A stretch of 64,000 nt of DNA from Bacteroidota bacterium (GCA_018267285.1 JAFDYU010000019.1:264039-328038); one strand, 5' to 3'; shown: positions 50,532 through 59,959, counted from the first letter of the stretch. Notes: generated from the letters alone by a model not told the origin. Numbers and translations are program-made.

Positions 50532-52237
50532 ATGCCCTCGACTGGCTTGTGCTCGGTGGTACCCTTGCGTTTATTGTGTTGTACGGAACCTGGAAAACAC
50601 GGGGAGCAAAAAACGTTGAATCTTTTTTAAAAGGCGATCAGCAGCAAAAATGGTGGATGATAGGCGTCTCCATCATGGCCACTCAGGCCAGTGCCATCAC
50701 GTTTCTTTCTACTCCCGGGCAGGCCGCTCAAGACGGCATGCGGTTTATCCAATTTTATTTTGGGCTGCCGTTGGCGATGGTTATCATTTCCGTGACGATG
50801 CTCCCCATCTATTACCGACTTAAAGTGTACACCGCCTACGAATATCTTGAATCGCGCTTCGACCTGAAGACCCGAACACTTGCTGCGATTTTGTTTCTTC
50901 TGCTGCGCGGCCTCTCGGTTGGCATCACACTTTTTGCGCCTTCGCTGGTGCTGTCAACAATTTTGGGATGGAATATTTTTTTTACAACAATATTGATAGG
51001 GGCTCTGGTAATTGTGTATAGTGTATCGGGCGGGAACAATGCTGTGAGTTTAACACAGCGTCTTCAAATGACATTGATAATGAGCGGCATGTTGTTGGCC
51101 GGAATCATTGCTATTTCACTTTTGCCTAAAAATATTTCGTTTGTTGATTCCATTCGAGTTGCGGGCGAGATGGGAAAATTAAATATCATCACCACTCAAT
51201 TCAGTTGGGGCGACCGCTTTAATATTTGGTCGGGGTTGCTGGCATCTACTTTTCTTTTTCTTGCCTACTTCGGCACGGACCAATCGCAGGTGGCCCGTTA
51301 TCTCGGAGGTAAATCGTTGACCGAAAGCCGGATGGGATTAATTTTTAACGGGCTACTGAAAATCCCGATGCAGTTTGTTATTCTTTTTATTGGCGTGACG
51401 GTGTTTGTTTTCTATCAATTTAATCCGGCACCTGTTTTTCATAACCAAGTTGTGCTGAACGAGGTGAAGGAGTCCAAGAGTGCACCGTTGATTAAGGATA
51501 TAGAAAATCAATCATTGAAAGTTTTTTCAGCGAAAGAAGAGTTGCTTCAAAAAATGACAAACAGTTTCCATGAAGAAAACAGCGATGAGCTAATTGCGGT
51601 TAAAACTAAATTGAAAAGAATTAGAAATATAGAAGATAGCCTGAAACTGGCCACCCGCAGCGTGATTGCTCATGAAAAAAATATTGCCTTGAAGAATGTG
51701 AAAGACACAGACTATGTTTTTCTCAATTTCGTGTTATCGTATTTACCGCATGGGGTCATTGGTCTGTTGTTGGCGGTAATGTTTTCGGCAGCGATGTCGT
51801 CAATGGCATCGGAGCTCAATGCTTTGGCATCTACTACCACAGTAGATATTTACCAGCGTATTTTTCAGCCAAATGCATCAGCCGGGCACTATTTAATTTC
51901 TTCAAAAACTTTTACCGTTTTGTGGGCACTTATTGCAATGGCTTTTGCTTCGCTCGCCAATTTTTCTGAAAACTTGATTCAATATGTAAATATTGTCGGT
52001 TCTCTTTTTTACGGAACTATCCTGGGGATTTTCTTAGTTGCGTTTTACATAAAAAATATTGGAAGCAATGCAGTTTTCTGGGCAGCTGTGGTGGCCGAAC
52101 TTTCCGTGCTTGCCTGCTACTTCTATAAGTATGAAGAAATCGGATTTTTGTATTACAACATTATTGGGTGTGTAATCGTAGTTGTTGCTTCTTTTCTGTT
52201 GCAATTTATTTTTAACAAGAGAAGTGTTCCGAACTAA
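50528..52237 (+). CDS. Sodium:solute symporter (SSS family)
   Basis: This 569-aa transporter has about 13 membrane helices with the SSS hallmarks. Visible parts are SIMATQASAITFLSTPGQA (TM2), YGTDQSQVARYLG-like FGTDQSQVARYLGGKS, and FSAAMSSMASELNALASTTT (TM with Na-binding residues). A hydrophilic, charged insertion of about 95 residues (positions ~300-396, DNA 51425-51715) lies between two helices and looks coiled-coil-like. It is coupled to a 38-aa membrane microprotein and a secreted PIG-L deacetylase, suggesting uptake of a deacetylation product. Substrate not determined. Confidence 0.9.
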   Translation: MNALDWLVLGGTLAFIVLYGTWKTRGAKNVESFLKGDQQQKWWMIGVSIMATQASAITFLSTPGQAAQDGMRFIQFYFGLPLAMVIISVTMLPIYYRLKVYTAYEYLESRFDLKTRTLAAILFLLLRGLSVGITLFAPSLVLSTILGWNIFFTTILIGALVIVYSVSGGNNAVSLTQRLQMTLIMSGMLLAGIIAISLLPKNISFVDSIRVAGEMGKLNIITTQFSWGDRFNIWSGLLASTFLFLAYFGTDQSQVARYLGGKSLTESRMGLIFNGLLKIPMQFVILFIGVTVFVFYQFNPAPVFHNQVVLNEVKESKSAPLIKDIENQSLKVFSAKEELLQKMTNSFHEENSDELIAVKTKLKRIRNIEDSLKLATRSVIAHEKNIALKNVKDTDYVFLNFVLSYLPHGVIGLLLAVMFSAAMSSMASELNALASTTTVDIYQRIFQPNASAGHYLISSKTFTVLWALIAMAFASLANFSENLIQYVNIVGSLFYGTILGIFLVAFYIKNIGSNAVFWAAVVAELSVLACYFYKYEEIGFLYYNIIGCVIVVVASFLLQFIFNKRSVPN

Positions 52238-52252
52238 TCACCATTAGTTAAG

Positions 52253-52289
52253 TAAAAAAAAGAGGCTGTCAAAAAATTTGAACAGCCTC
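52253..52289 (-). terminator. Terminator after the DUF2911 gene
   Basis: On the minus strand GAGGCTGT (52282-52289 complement) pairs with ACAGCCTC (52262-52269 complement), followed by a T-run matching the A-tract at 52253-52261. On the plus strand only CCTTT follows, so it works better for the minus-strand gene. Confidence 0.78.
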
Positions 52290-52311
52290 CTTTACACTGA
52301 AAATATAATCT

Positions 52312-53154
52312 TTACTTCAATGATTTTTGAAGTTCGTCATTCATCTTAACATAATCCATATTTTTTGCTTTTTCTGCAGCGGCTTTGCTTGCTGTTGAAG
52401 ATTCAAGCGCGGCTTTCTTATCGCCAAGCGATTTCTGGATTTTTGCTTTTAACAACCATATCCAATACGCATCTTTATTAGCAGAAGCTGCAATCGTTGC
52501 CCATTCCAGAGCTTGCTTCAGGTCTTTACCATTTTCAAAGTAATAGTTGGCTGCTGTGTAGAAATTATTGGTGCCTGTATTTTTTTTGATCGACTCCATT
52601 ACTTTAGAATCAAAATCTACAGCGATTGTAAATTTTACCGATGTGTTTTCCCAGGCGAGTTGCACTTTAGCGGTTTTGCTGTCGTCAGAAATATCCCCAA
52701 TCTCGTAGGTGAGTGTTTCCACTTTTTCGGAAAGTTTAGTAGGCTTTACTTTGAAGTTGGCTGCTTCTTTGGTTTTGTCGTAGTGCTCATAGTCTCCGCC
52801 CAACTCTAAATCTTTATACAAAGAGATAGTCCACTCGTTTGCACCGGGCCAGGCATAGATCAGATACTGCCCTGCAACCACTTTTGTTCCTTCAACGGTA
52901 ACATCATCAGAAAATGTGATCTTACTTCCGTTGTTGGCGCCAGCACGCCAAAGCGATCCGTACGACTGCAGATAGGCTGATCCTTCACCAAATATTTTTC
53001 TGCCCCTCACACGAGGGCGTGAGTATTCAATTTTTACATCGGTTAGGCCTACTACGGTAGATACCACACCTGCCGGGCTGGCAGAGGGTGCTTTTATCTG
53101 CGCTTCTGCGATAAGGCAGGCAGCTGATAATACTATAGATAAAATGGTTTTCAT
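52312..53154 (-). CDS. DUF2911 secreted protein
   Basis: The ATG at 53152-53154 gives 280 aa with a signal peptide (MKTILSIVLSAACLIAEAQ); an upstream in-frame start would add 20 non-signal residues. The DUF2911 domain is recognised by VKIEYSRPRVRGRKIFG, SLWRAGANNGSKITFS, GQYLIYAWPGANEWTISL and WENTSVKFTI. After it comes a TPR-like helical tail (EWATIAASANKDAYWIWLLK, LGDKKAALESSTASK). DUF2911 proteins are common in Bacteroidota and their function is unknown. Confidence 0.88.
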   Translation of the reverse strand: MKTILSIVLSAACLIAEAQIKAPSASPAGVVSTVVGLTDVKIEYSRPRVRGRKIFGEGSAYLQSYGSLWRAGANNGSKITFSDDVTVEGTKVVAGQYLIYAWPGANEWTISLYKDLELGGDYEHYDKTKEAANFKVKPTKLSEKVETLTYEIGDISDDSKTAKVQLAWENTSVKFTIAVDFDSKVMESIKKNTGTNNFYTAANYYFENGKDLKQALEWATIAASANKDAYWIWLLKAKIQKSLGDKKAALESSTASKAAAEKAKNMDYVKMNDELQKSLK

Positions 53155-53237
53155 AAAATATTTTTGTTGTTTGAACATAGTTACAAATTTAAAATACTTT
53201 CGCATGAAATGCACTATTTAACATAGCTTTAACATCC

Positions 53238-53828
53238 ATGAAATTACCGCTTGAATTTTATCTGCGAAAGAATGTAACCACCATTGCTAAAGATCTACTC
53301 GGAAAAATTCTTTGTACACGGATAAAAAATGCAACTACCTCTGGAATGATTATTGAAACCGAAGCGTATTCGTGCAGAGAACGTGGCTCTCACGCGTTTC
53401 GAGGTAAAACAAAACGAAACGAAGTGATGTACGAGAACGGAGGTATTGCTTATGTTTATCTGTGCTACGGAATTCATGAAATGTTTAATGTTGTTACGAA
53501 CGTAAAAGATAAGGCAGAAGCTGTTTTAATTCGTGCGCTTTCACCTTTAGATGGAACAGCCACGATGATGCAACGAATGAACACCGATTCGTTAAAAAGA
53601 ATAACTTCAGGGCCGGGCAAACTGACCAAAGCACTGAACATAGACCGATCGTTTAATGGGATGTCGTTAAGCAACAATGAACTTTGGATTGAAGACCGTG
53701 GAATTGCAATACACACAAAAGACATTGTATGTGGCCCACGCATTGGCATAGATTATGCCGGAGAAGATGCAAAGCTTCCATGGAGATTCTACTTAAAAGA
53801 GCCGAAACAGAAATCAACTATAATTTGA
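53238..53828 (+). CDS. 3-methyladenine DNA glycosylase, AAG/MPG type
   Basis: This 196-aa base-excision repair enzyme removes alkylated purines. Family features are ARxLLGK-like KDLLGKILCTRI, the catalytic Glu in GMIIETEAYSC, RGSHAFRGKTKRNEVMYENG, YVYLCYGIHEMFNVV, and RITSGPGKLTKAL. The length is normal for bacterial AAG enzymes. It is divergent from DUF2911 and runs in the same direction as the OmpA/PD40 gene after 27 nt. Confidence 0.92.
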   Translation: MKLPLEFYLRKNVTTIAKDLLGKILCTRIKNATTSGMIIETEAYSCRERGSHAFRGKTKRNEVMYENGGIAYVYLCYGIHEMFNVVTNVKDKAEAVLIRALSPLDGTATMMQRMNTDSLKRITSGPGKLTKALNIDRSFNGMSLSNNELWIEDRGIAIHTKDIVCGPRIGIDYAGEDAKLPWRFYLKEPKQKSTII

Positions 53829-53855
53829 TTATCAAGTTGTAATTTGCACCGTTCT

Positions 53856-55370
53856 ATGGTAAATAAAATTTTAGTTCTTAGTATCTTTTTTGGCTGCACA
53901 GAAGTGCTATCGCAACAACTGGTAAGTGCGCCATTTCATTTGGTTAATTCAAAATACGATGAACAAAACCCGGTTGTAGGGCCTGGGGCTTTGTTTCTAA
54001 CCGTTGCAAACCATCCGCAAAATGTAGGAGGTAAAAAAGACCCGGGCGACATCTGGATTTCGTTATGGGTAGATGGAAGGTGGAACACGCCTGTACACGG
54101 AGGCTATACGTTAAATGATGCAAACTACAATGCCGTAGCAGGCTTTAGCCCCGATGGCAACCAACTTTTTTTGTTGGGCCACTATGGAAAAAAAGGAAAC
54201 CTTGCTTCCACGCAAGGCATCTCGGTTTCAAAAAGAATTGATGACGGATGGTCTTCACCTGAAAACATTTCGATTCCTTATTTTATGAATCGGTCTCAAC
54301 ATTTTTCAGGGTCGATGAACCCGGCCGGCAATGTTTTATTATTCTCTGCCGAATCGTACGGCACTATTGGTGCGGAAGATATTTATGTAAGTGTTAAGCA
54401 GGCCGGGAAGTGGGGTGAGCCGATCAACCTCGGGGCAACCATTAACACACGCTTTCAAGAATATACTCCTTCGTTAAGCTACGATGGAAAGACAATATAC
54501 TTTTCTTCCAACGGGCTAAACGGGGAAGGAGGCTTTGATGTGTACCAAGCCGATAAGCTTGACAGTACTTGGAAATTATGGTCAGCACCCAAACCGATTG
54601 ACTCGCCACCCAACACCGAAGCTCGCGAGCTTTTCTACCGCACATCAGCAAAAGGTATGGCTCTTTTTACAACCACTCAAAACAGCGATGGTTATGGCGA
54701 CATTCGTGCCTGGGTGGATACGCTTCAAAAAAAAATTAATGAACCTATGGTTGTTCTTAGAAAAGGTAAAGTCCACATTACCGGAAAAATCACCAATTCA
54801 AAATCAGGAGCTACCGTTGCTGCAGAAATTGTATTTCAATCCGATTCTTTATATCGAACTCAGACTTCGTCAGACGGAAATTATGTAATTGATGTGCCAG
54901 CCAACTACAAGTTTAACATTGAGGTGAGCGCTAAGGGGTTTGTTAATCTAACGGAACAAGCAAGCCTTGAGAATTTTAAATTAACATCCCTCTCGATGGA
55001 TTTTAAAATTCAACCTATTGAAATTGGAACGGTTGTGAACCTGAAGAATATCTTATTCTACATAGGTACTACCAGCTTATTGGAAGATTCGTACCCCGAG
55101 TTAAACAGCATCGTTTCTTTTTTAAAGGCTAACCCTAAAATTGAAATTGAATTAGAAGGCCATACCGATAATCGTGGCGACCCCAAGAAAAATCTCATAT
55201 TATCACAGCAACGTGTGGATGCAATTAAAAACTATCTGGTATCAAGGGGTGTGAGATCCAAAAGAATAAAAGGCAAAGGCTTTGGTGGTACTCGTCCCGT
55301 TTCAACAGACGATACCGAAGAGGCGCATAAGCTTAATCGTAGAGTGGAGTTTGTAATTTTGAAAGATTGA
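53856..55370 (+). CDS. OmpA-family protein with PD40 propeller repeats
   Basis: The ATG at 53856 gives 504 aa with a signal peptide (MVNKILVLSIFFGCTEVLSQ); an in-frame TTG at 53844 is not preferred. Residues ~60-280 contain PD40/WD40-like repeats (NAVAGFSPDGNQLFLLG, FSGSMNPAGNVLLFSAES, YTPSLSYDGKTIYFSS). A CarboxypepD-like Ig domain follows (HITGKITNSKSGATVAAEI). The C-terminus is an OmpA peptidoglycan-binding domain (IELEGHTDNRGDPKKNL, RVDAIKNYLVSRGV, KGKGFGGTRPVS). This layout resembles the Bacteroidota PorE-type proteins linked to type IX secretion, but the assignment to PorE itself is not claimed. The stop directly abuts the ggt stop. Confidence 0.85.
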   Translation: MVNKILVLSIFFGCTEVLSQQLVSAPFHLVNSKYDEQNPVVGPGALFLTVANHPQNVGGKKDPGDIWISLWVDGRWNTPVHGGYTLNDANYNAVAGFSPDGNQLFLLGHYGKKGNLASTQGISVSKRIDDGWSSPENISIPYFMNRSQHFSGSMNPAGNVLLFSAESYGTIGAEDIYVSVKQAGKWGEPINLGATINTRFQEYTPSLSYDGKTIYFSSNGLNGEGGFDVYQADKLDSTWKLWSAPKPIDSPPNTEARELFYRTSAKGMALFTTTQNSDGYGDIRAWVDTLQKKINEPMVVLRKGKVHITGKITNSKSGATVAAEIVFQSDSLYRTQTSSDGNYVIDVPANYKFNIEVSAKGFVNLTEQASLENFKLTSLSMDFKIQPIEIGTVVNLKNILFYIGTTSLLEDSYPELNSIVSFLKANPKIEIELEGHTDNRGDPKKNLILSQQRVDAIKNYLVSRGVRSKRIKGKGFGGTRPVSTDDTEEAHKLNRRVEFVILKD

Positions 55371-57059
55371 TCAATAACCCTCTGCACGATCATCACCCCG
55401 CAGGTGGTCGGCACCTGCCTCAAGTTTTCCATTGGGCAATACCAAAATGGCATCAACACGCCCTATTGCCCTGCGTGTTGTAAAGACATGCCCCATCTTT
55501 GTTAGCGAGATACTGTCTTCCTTTTTTAGCGCACCACCCTCAATGGCAACCACATCGGGCAGCCACTGACTGTGTATACGTTTGGCATCTACGGCTTCTT
55601 GCATGCCCATTTTGTGATCCACCACATTTAGAATAACCTGAAATATAGAGGTGATTATGGTAGAGCCACCTGGGGTTCCTACAACCATAAAAAGTTCTTT
55701 GTTTTTTTCAACGATGGTTGGTGTCATGGCACTAAGCATCCGCTTGTTGGGTTCTATTTTGTTGGCCTCAGCACCGAGCACACCAAATTGATTGGGCACT
55801 CCGGGCTTCGCACTGAAATCGTCCATTTCATTGTTGAGGAAAAAACCCGATCCGGCCACAACAACGTGCGAGCCAAACCAACCGTTAAGTGTGGTAGTTA
55901 CGGCAACCGCATTTCCTTTTGCGTCTACAATCGAGAAATGCGTGGTCTCTTCCGATTCGTAGCCTTCAATTTTCCCTTCCTTGATTTCACTGCTTGGTGT
56001 GGCCCGATCCGGATTGAAATTGCTCATCCGTTCGTCATTATATTGATCATCGAGCAACCGCTTTACAGGAACATTAAAAAAATCAGGATCGCCCAAATAT
56101 TTTGTGCGGTCTGCATAAACCCTTCGTTCGGCCTCTACCATCAAATGGATATTTTTTGATGAATTGTGTCTCCAAGACTTAATGGGGTAGGGTTCGACAC
56201 TTTTCAATAATTGAATCAGGCATACTCCTCCGCTTGATGATGGTGGCATGGAGATAATTTTATATTCTTTGTAATTGCCTGTAATCGGCTCGCGCCAGTC
56301 GGATTTGTAATTTTTCAAATCCTCCAAGGAGATTAACCCGTTTCCACGTTTCATTTCGGCCACTAAATTTTCTGCTGTCTTTCCTTCGTAAAAGCCCGCA
56401 CGGCCATTGTCGCGGATCAGTTCCAGCGTATGGCCTAAGTCAACAAATTTGATGAGGTCACCTTCCTTCCAGTTGTCTTTCAATACATTTTCTGGTTTTA
56501 CGGTATTGTATTTGAGTAAGTCTTCGCGCATTCCGTTAAACCATTTGGCTTCGCGCGCAGTGAGCGGAAATCCTCCAAGGGCTAAATCAATAGCGGGTTG
56601 GATGAGATCCTTCCACGGCAAGGAACCAAATTTTTTATGAGCTTCAACCATGCCATCAACCGAGCCCGGTACACCCGAGGCAAGATGCCCTTCAAGACTT
56701 AGATTAGGAATGACATCTCCATTTTTATCGAGGTACATGTTGGTGGTGGCTTTTGCGGGCGCTTTCTCCCGATAATCGAGAGCTGCAATTGTTCCGTTAT
56801 CCATACGTGCAACGAGATAGCCGCCCCCACCAATGTTTCCGGCTGCCGGAAATACTACGGCAAGCGCAAATTGTACGGCTACGGCTGCATCCACCGCATT
56901 GCCTCCTTTTTTTAGAATGTCAACACCAATTTTTGATGCCAGCGGATGAGCTGAAACTACGAGAGCCGAATCAGCTACAAGCCCAACAACCTTTTTGGTA
57001 TTTTCCGACCCACAAGCCAGAGCAACCAATGCCAACAAAAGAATACAGACGCGCTTCAT
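55371..57059 (-). CDS. ggt: Gamma-glutamyltransferase
   Basis: This 562-aa enzyme cleaves the gamma-glutamyl bond of glutathione and transfers or hydrolyses the glutamyl group. It has a lipoprotein-type signal (Cys16 in LVALAC). SAHPLASKIGVDILKKGGNAVDAAVA is the family start. The autocleavage threonine lies in ESEETTHFSIVD, where the subunits split; LNNEMDDFSAKPG and MLSAMTPTIV are conserved later. The mature enzyme should be a periplasmic or lipid-anchored heterodimer. Convergent neighbour has zero spacing. Confidence 0.93.
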   Translation of the reverse strand: MKRVCILLLALVALACGSENTKKVVGLVADSALVVSAHPLASKIGVDILKKGGNAVDAAVAVQFALAVVFPAAGNIGGGGYLVARMDNGTIAALDYREKAPAKATTNMYLDKNGDVIPNLSLEGHLASGVPGSVDGMVEAHKKFGSLPWKDLIQPAIDLALGGFPLTAREAKWFNGMREDLLKYNTVKPENVLKDNWKEGDLIKFVDLGHTLELIRDNGRAGFYEGKTAENLVAEMKRGNGLISLEDLKNYKSDWREPITGNYKEYKIISMPPSSSGGVCLIQLLKSVEPYPIKSWRHNSSKNIHLMVEAERRVYADRTKYLGDPDFFNVPVKRLLDDQYNDERMSNFNPDRATPSSEIKEGKIEGYESEETTHFSIVDAKGNAVAVTTTLNGWFGSHVVVAGSGFFLNNEMDDFSAKPGVPNQFGVLGAEANKIEPNKRMLSAMTPTIVEKNKELFMVVGTPGGSTIITSIFQVILNVVDHKMGMQEAVDAKRIHSQWLPDVVAIEGGALKKEDSISLTKMGHVFTTRRAIGRVDAILVLPNGKLEAGADHLRGDDRAEGY

Positions 57060-57166
57060 GGAAATACGTTTTTGTTTTACGCGATAAAAATATTACTTAC
57101 TCTGCAAACAAAGAGTAGTTTTACTAAAAATCACACTTCTTTTTCAATGGAAGGTTGATTAAGCAT

Positions 57167-57796
57167 ATGGGACTAAGAAAAGAGAAAGCAGCTTTATTAA
57201 AACTTTCGGTTTTGGATAATACTCTAAAACTGATCGGTAAGAAGCCGTTTGACGATTTACATGTAGAAGAGATCTGTGCCCGTGTAAAGATTTCAAAGGT
57301 CACCCTCTTTAAGTATTTTCCTAAAAAAGAAGATATTTTGCTCTACTACTTTAGAATATGGTGCTTGAGGCGTGCCGTTGAGTTGCGCACAAAACCAAAA
57401 GAAGGGCTGAACGGAATTTCTTTTTTATTTGATAAACTGAGTGAAGACAGCGATCTGAACCCCGGAATTATCCTAAGCCTGTTTGCCTACCTCGCAGATT
57501 TAAAACGGGCACTTAAACCTTTCCCCGTAAAAGCAGAAGAAAAAAAGCTGCTCTTTCCCGATGAGAAAGAAATTCTCTCGATTGAAATTCAGTCGGTAGA
57601 TCAGATGATCGAGAAGTTCGCCCTGGAAGCAATTTTTAAAAAAGAAATTACCAAAAACACCTCCACAAGAGATATCACCAATTTATTGCTTTCTGTTTTT
57701 TATGGCTCACTCGTTACGGCTCACATCAATCAACTCTCGCCCTTGAAGATTTTCTTTAGAAAGAATTTAGAGATATTGTTGCGAGGACTTGAGTAA
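57167..57796 (+). CDS. TetR/AcrR-family transcriptional regulator
   Basis: The ATG at 57167 gives 209 aa; a TTG at 57155 is in frame but less likely. The N-terminal helix-turn-helix is LDNTLKLIGKKPFDDLHVEE, then ICARVKISKVTLFKYFPKKE. The C-terminal domain is divergent, so the ligand cannot be predicted. It lies between ggt (divergent) and a small lipoprotein (convergent). No clear palindromic operator was found upstream. Confidence 0.87.
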   Translation: MGLRKEKAALLKLSVLDNTLKLIGKKPFDDLHVEEICARVKISKVTLFKYFPKKEDILLYYFRIWCLRRAVELRTKPKEGLNGISFLFDKLSEDSDLNPGIILSLFAYLADLKRALKPFPVKAEEKKLLFPDEKEILSIEIQSVDQMIEKFALEAIFKKEITKNTSTRDITNLLLSVFYGSLVTAHINQLSPLKIFFRKNLEILLRGLE

Positions 57797-57991
57797 CTAA
57801 TTCATCCGCACCGTTTTGATTCTTCTGCGCTTAAAAAGATGAATGTGCCGTACACCAACGGGTATGTCGATTAAGTACTTGTTTCCTTTGGCCCAGATTT
57901 TATGAGTTTTTGGTTTCACCACTTTAGTGCTACGCGTGGACTTGCACGAGAACATAAAGAGCAGCATCAAAATAAAAACCAATAAGCGCAT
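57797..57991 (-). CDS. Small putative lipoprotein
   Basis: The ATG at 57991 gives 64 aa with a lipoprotein signal (MRLLVFILMLLFMFSC, Cys16). A longer frame from 58057 would overlap the next gene's start and place 22 residues before the signal, so it is rejected. The rest is short and basic, with KTHKIWAKGNKYLIDIPVGV and RRRIKTV. No family is recognised. Its stop abuts the stop of the TetR gene. Confidence 0.6.
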   Translation of the reverse strand: MRLLVFILMLLFMFSCKSTRSTKVVKPKTHKIWAKGNKYLIDIPVGVRHIHLFKRRRIKTVRMN

Positions 57992-58055
57992 GAGTTGGGC
58001 TTGCAAACCCCTAAAATAACTTTTTATTTCAACTTGCAAGTTTTTAACTTTAGAC

Positions 58056-58370
58056 ATGAAAAATTTTGAGACGATTTCAGAAGCCTTGGCCGAATTAAAA
58101 CTTCGGGGCTATGTCAACGATTTTAATTTGCATCCCGAATGGATTGAATGTGTTCCTATGAACGTCAAGCTCAAGCCCAATGAATTTCATGTGGATGAAG
58201 TGTACCGCTTTGAAGGTGCGACAGATCCTGCTGACAGTGCCGTGATTTATGCAATCAATTCAAAACATGGTGTTAAGGGCGTTCTGCTCGATGCGTATGG
58301 CACGTATGCAAACTCACTCAGCGGTGAAATGATCCGATGCCTTACAATTGACCGAAGCACTCAGCATTGA
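58056..58370 (+). CDS. Conserved hypothetical protein, 104 aa
   Basis: This small cytoplasmic protein starts MKNFETISEALAELKLRGY and contains NDFNLHPEWIECVPMNVKL, FHVDEVYRFEGATDPADSAV and GVKGVLLDAYGTYANSLS. I recall similar Bacteroidota proteins carrying the misleading name phosphoribosylpyrophosphate synthetase, but the sequence has none of the PRPP synthetase motifs. The function is unknown. It lies 38 nt before the enoyl-CoA hydratase gene. Confidence 0.72.
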   Translation: MKNFETISEALAELKLRGYVNDFNLHPEWIECVPMNVKLKPNEFHVDEVYRFEGATDPADSAVIYAINSKHGVKGVLLDAYGTYANSLSGEMIRCLTIDRSTQH

Positions 58371-58408
58371 ACTATTAATACATCCTTCATTTTTTTGATA
58401 AGAATAAC

Positions 58409-59191
58409 ATGCCGTATAAATTTTTGAAATACGAGGTTACTGCTGGTGTGGCAACAATTACACTCAACCGCCCTGAAGTTTACAACGCATTGAACGATGA
58501 CATTACTTTTGAGCTTCAAGATGCAATTAAAACAGTGGGGAAGGATCAGGCTGTGCGTGTTGTGGTACTGACAGGGGAGGGGAAAGCCTTCTGCTCAGGT
58601 CAAGATCTTAAAGCCAGCTCCGGTCAGGCTAAGCGTTCGTTTTTAGATTCTTTACACAAGAGATACAACCCATTGATTCTCGCTATGCGCAATTTGCCCA
58701 AGCCAATTATATGCAGACTTAATGGAGTTGCAGCAGGCGCAGGCTGCTCGCTGGCGTTGGCAAGCGATATTATTGTTGCCTCGGAAGAAGCAACACTCAT
58801 CGAAGTGTTTATTAATATCGGACTGGTTCCCGATTCCGGTTCGTCTTATTTTCTTCCAAGACTCACGGGCATGGCCAAAGCGTTTGAGTTGTGCAGCATG
58901 GGCAGTAGGGTGAAAGCGAGTGAAGCGCTTGCGCTTGGTTTGGTAAATAAAGTGGTTGCCTCTAACCAACTTGACGCAGCCGTAAAAACCTACACCGATT
59001 ACTTTGCAAACGCCCCAACCCGTGCTATTGGACTTATCAAAAAGATGCTTACTAAATCGGCCACATCCTCACTCGAAGAAATGCTCGAGTACGAAGCCTA
59101 TTGCCAGGAAATTGCAGGCCAAACACATGACCACAAAGAAGGGGTGGAGGCATTTCTCGAAAAAAGAAAACCTGAGTTTAAGGGGGTTTGA
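58409..59191 (+). CDS. Enoyl-CoA hydratase/isomerase family protein, PaaG-like
   Basis: This 260-aa crotonase-fold protein starts with LKYEVTAGVATITLNRPEV-like residues and has the oxyanion-hole segment GKAFCSGQDLKA and RLNGVAAGAGCSLALASDI. The GLVPDSGSSYFLPRLTG segment carries the Asp typical of PaaG (1,2-epoxyphenylacetyl-CoA isomerase) in place of the usual Glu of a hydratase. LINKVV-like LGLVNKVVASNQ and a terminal EKRKPEFKG complete the fold. No other phenylacetate genes are in the window, so the gene symbol is left blank. Confidence 0.85.
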   Translation: MPYKFLKYEVTAGVATITLNRPEVYNALNDDITFELQDAIKTVGKDQAVRVVVLTGEGKAFCSGQDLKASSGQAKRSFLDSLHKRYNPLILAMRNLPKPIICRLNGVAAGAGCSLALASDIIVASEEATLIEVFINIGLVPDSGSSYFLPRLTGMAKAFELCSMGSRVKASEALALGLVNKVVASNQLDAAVKTYTDYFANAPTRAIGLIKKMLTKSATSSLEEMLEYEAYCQEIAGQTHDHKEGVEAFLEKRKPEFKGV

Positions 59192-59194
59192 TCC

Positions 59195-59959
59195 TTAAAA
59201 ACCGTTTAACGAAATACCCATTGTCATGGTGTTCATGTTGGTGGTGCTCAGATCAACCGAAGTATTGTGTGGCCCTTTTCCGGTGGCGAAATAGGGAGAC
59301 ACATTGTAGAAGAAAAACCAATTGAAATTACCGATACCCACTCTGCCATACAAACCATATCGAAACGGGTTGAGGCCATGAGGTTGTTTGTCTTTTAGAG
59401 TACCACTCACTCCGTTTGCAGAATATTTAATTTTGGTATGAGATTCTATCAATATGCCCACCCGGGCACCTATGCTTACATTAAAACTCCTCGACAGGTC
59501 TTTGGGTCTTGAGTCATAACGGAATTCCAACGGCATCAAATCAAAATAATTGGCTACAAGCACGCTTTTCTTTATACCACCACCTTGCAAAAAAGTTATT
59601 GGGCTAGCAAGGTCTGCAGGGTTTCCAAGAATATAGGATCCGTCACTTGAGGGTTGCGGCATCAACGAATAGTTATTGCTGAACTTAAACCGCTCAAAAG
59701 AAAACCCACCGCCCGGGTTGTACGAAAACCTGGATTTTGAAATTTGAACCGGATAGTGGTAATAGAAATTGAACGTGCGCGATCCCAACACACTCGTGTT
59801 AAAGTTTTGCGGTAGAGCTAAGCCTCGGTTTACCCCAAAGTCGAGTAGGAATGAACCCGGAAGGTCGGGGCGATAGATTTTCTTAGGTTTCTCCTGTGCA
59901 TACAAAGTACCCAATGCAACTACTGACATCAAAATCACAAACAACCTTCTCTTCGCCAT
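59195..59959 (-). CDS. Outer-membrane barrel-like secreted protein, 254 aa
   Basis: This protein has a signal peptide (ending LGTLYAQ). Barrel-like strands follow, such as SFLLDFGVNRGLALP, FNFYYHYPVQISKSRFSYN, GGGFSFERFKF, NVSIGARVGILIES and YGLYGRVGIGNFNWFFFYNV. It ends in MGISLNGF with terminal Phe, fitting an outer-membrane protein. I do not recognise a family. It has a consensus promoter back-to-back with that of the tRNA gene and converges with the PaaG-like gene with 3 nt between stops. Confidence 0.72.
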   Translation of the reverse strand: MAKRRLFVILMSVVALGTLYAQEKPKKIYRPDLPGSFLLDFGVNRGLALPQNFNTSVLGSRTFNFYYHYPVQISKSRFSYNPGGGFSFERFKFSNNYSLMPQPSSDGSYILGNPADLASPITFLQGGGIKKSVLVANYFDLMPLEFRYDSRPKDLSRSFNVSIGARVGILIESHTKIKYSANGVSGTLKDKQPHGLNPFRYGLYGRVGIGNFNWFFFYNVSPYFATGKGPHNTSVDLSTTNMNTMTMGISLNGF

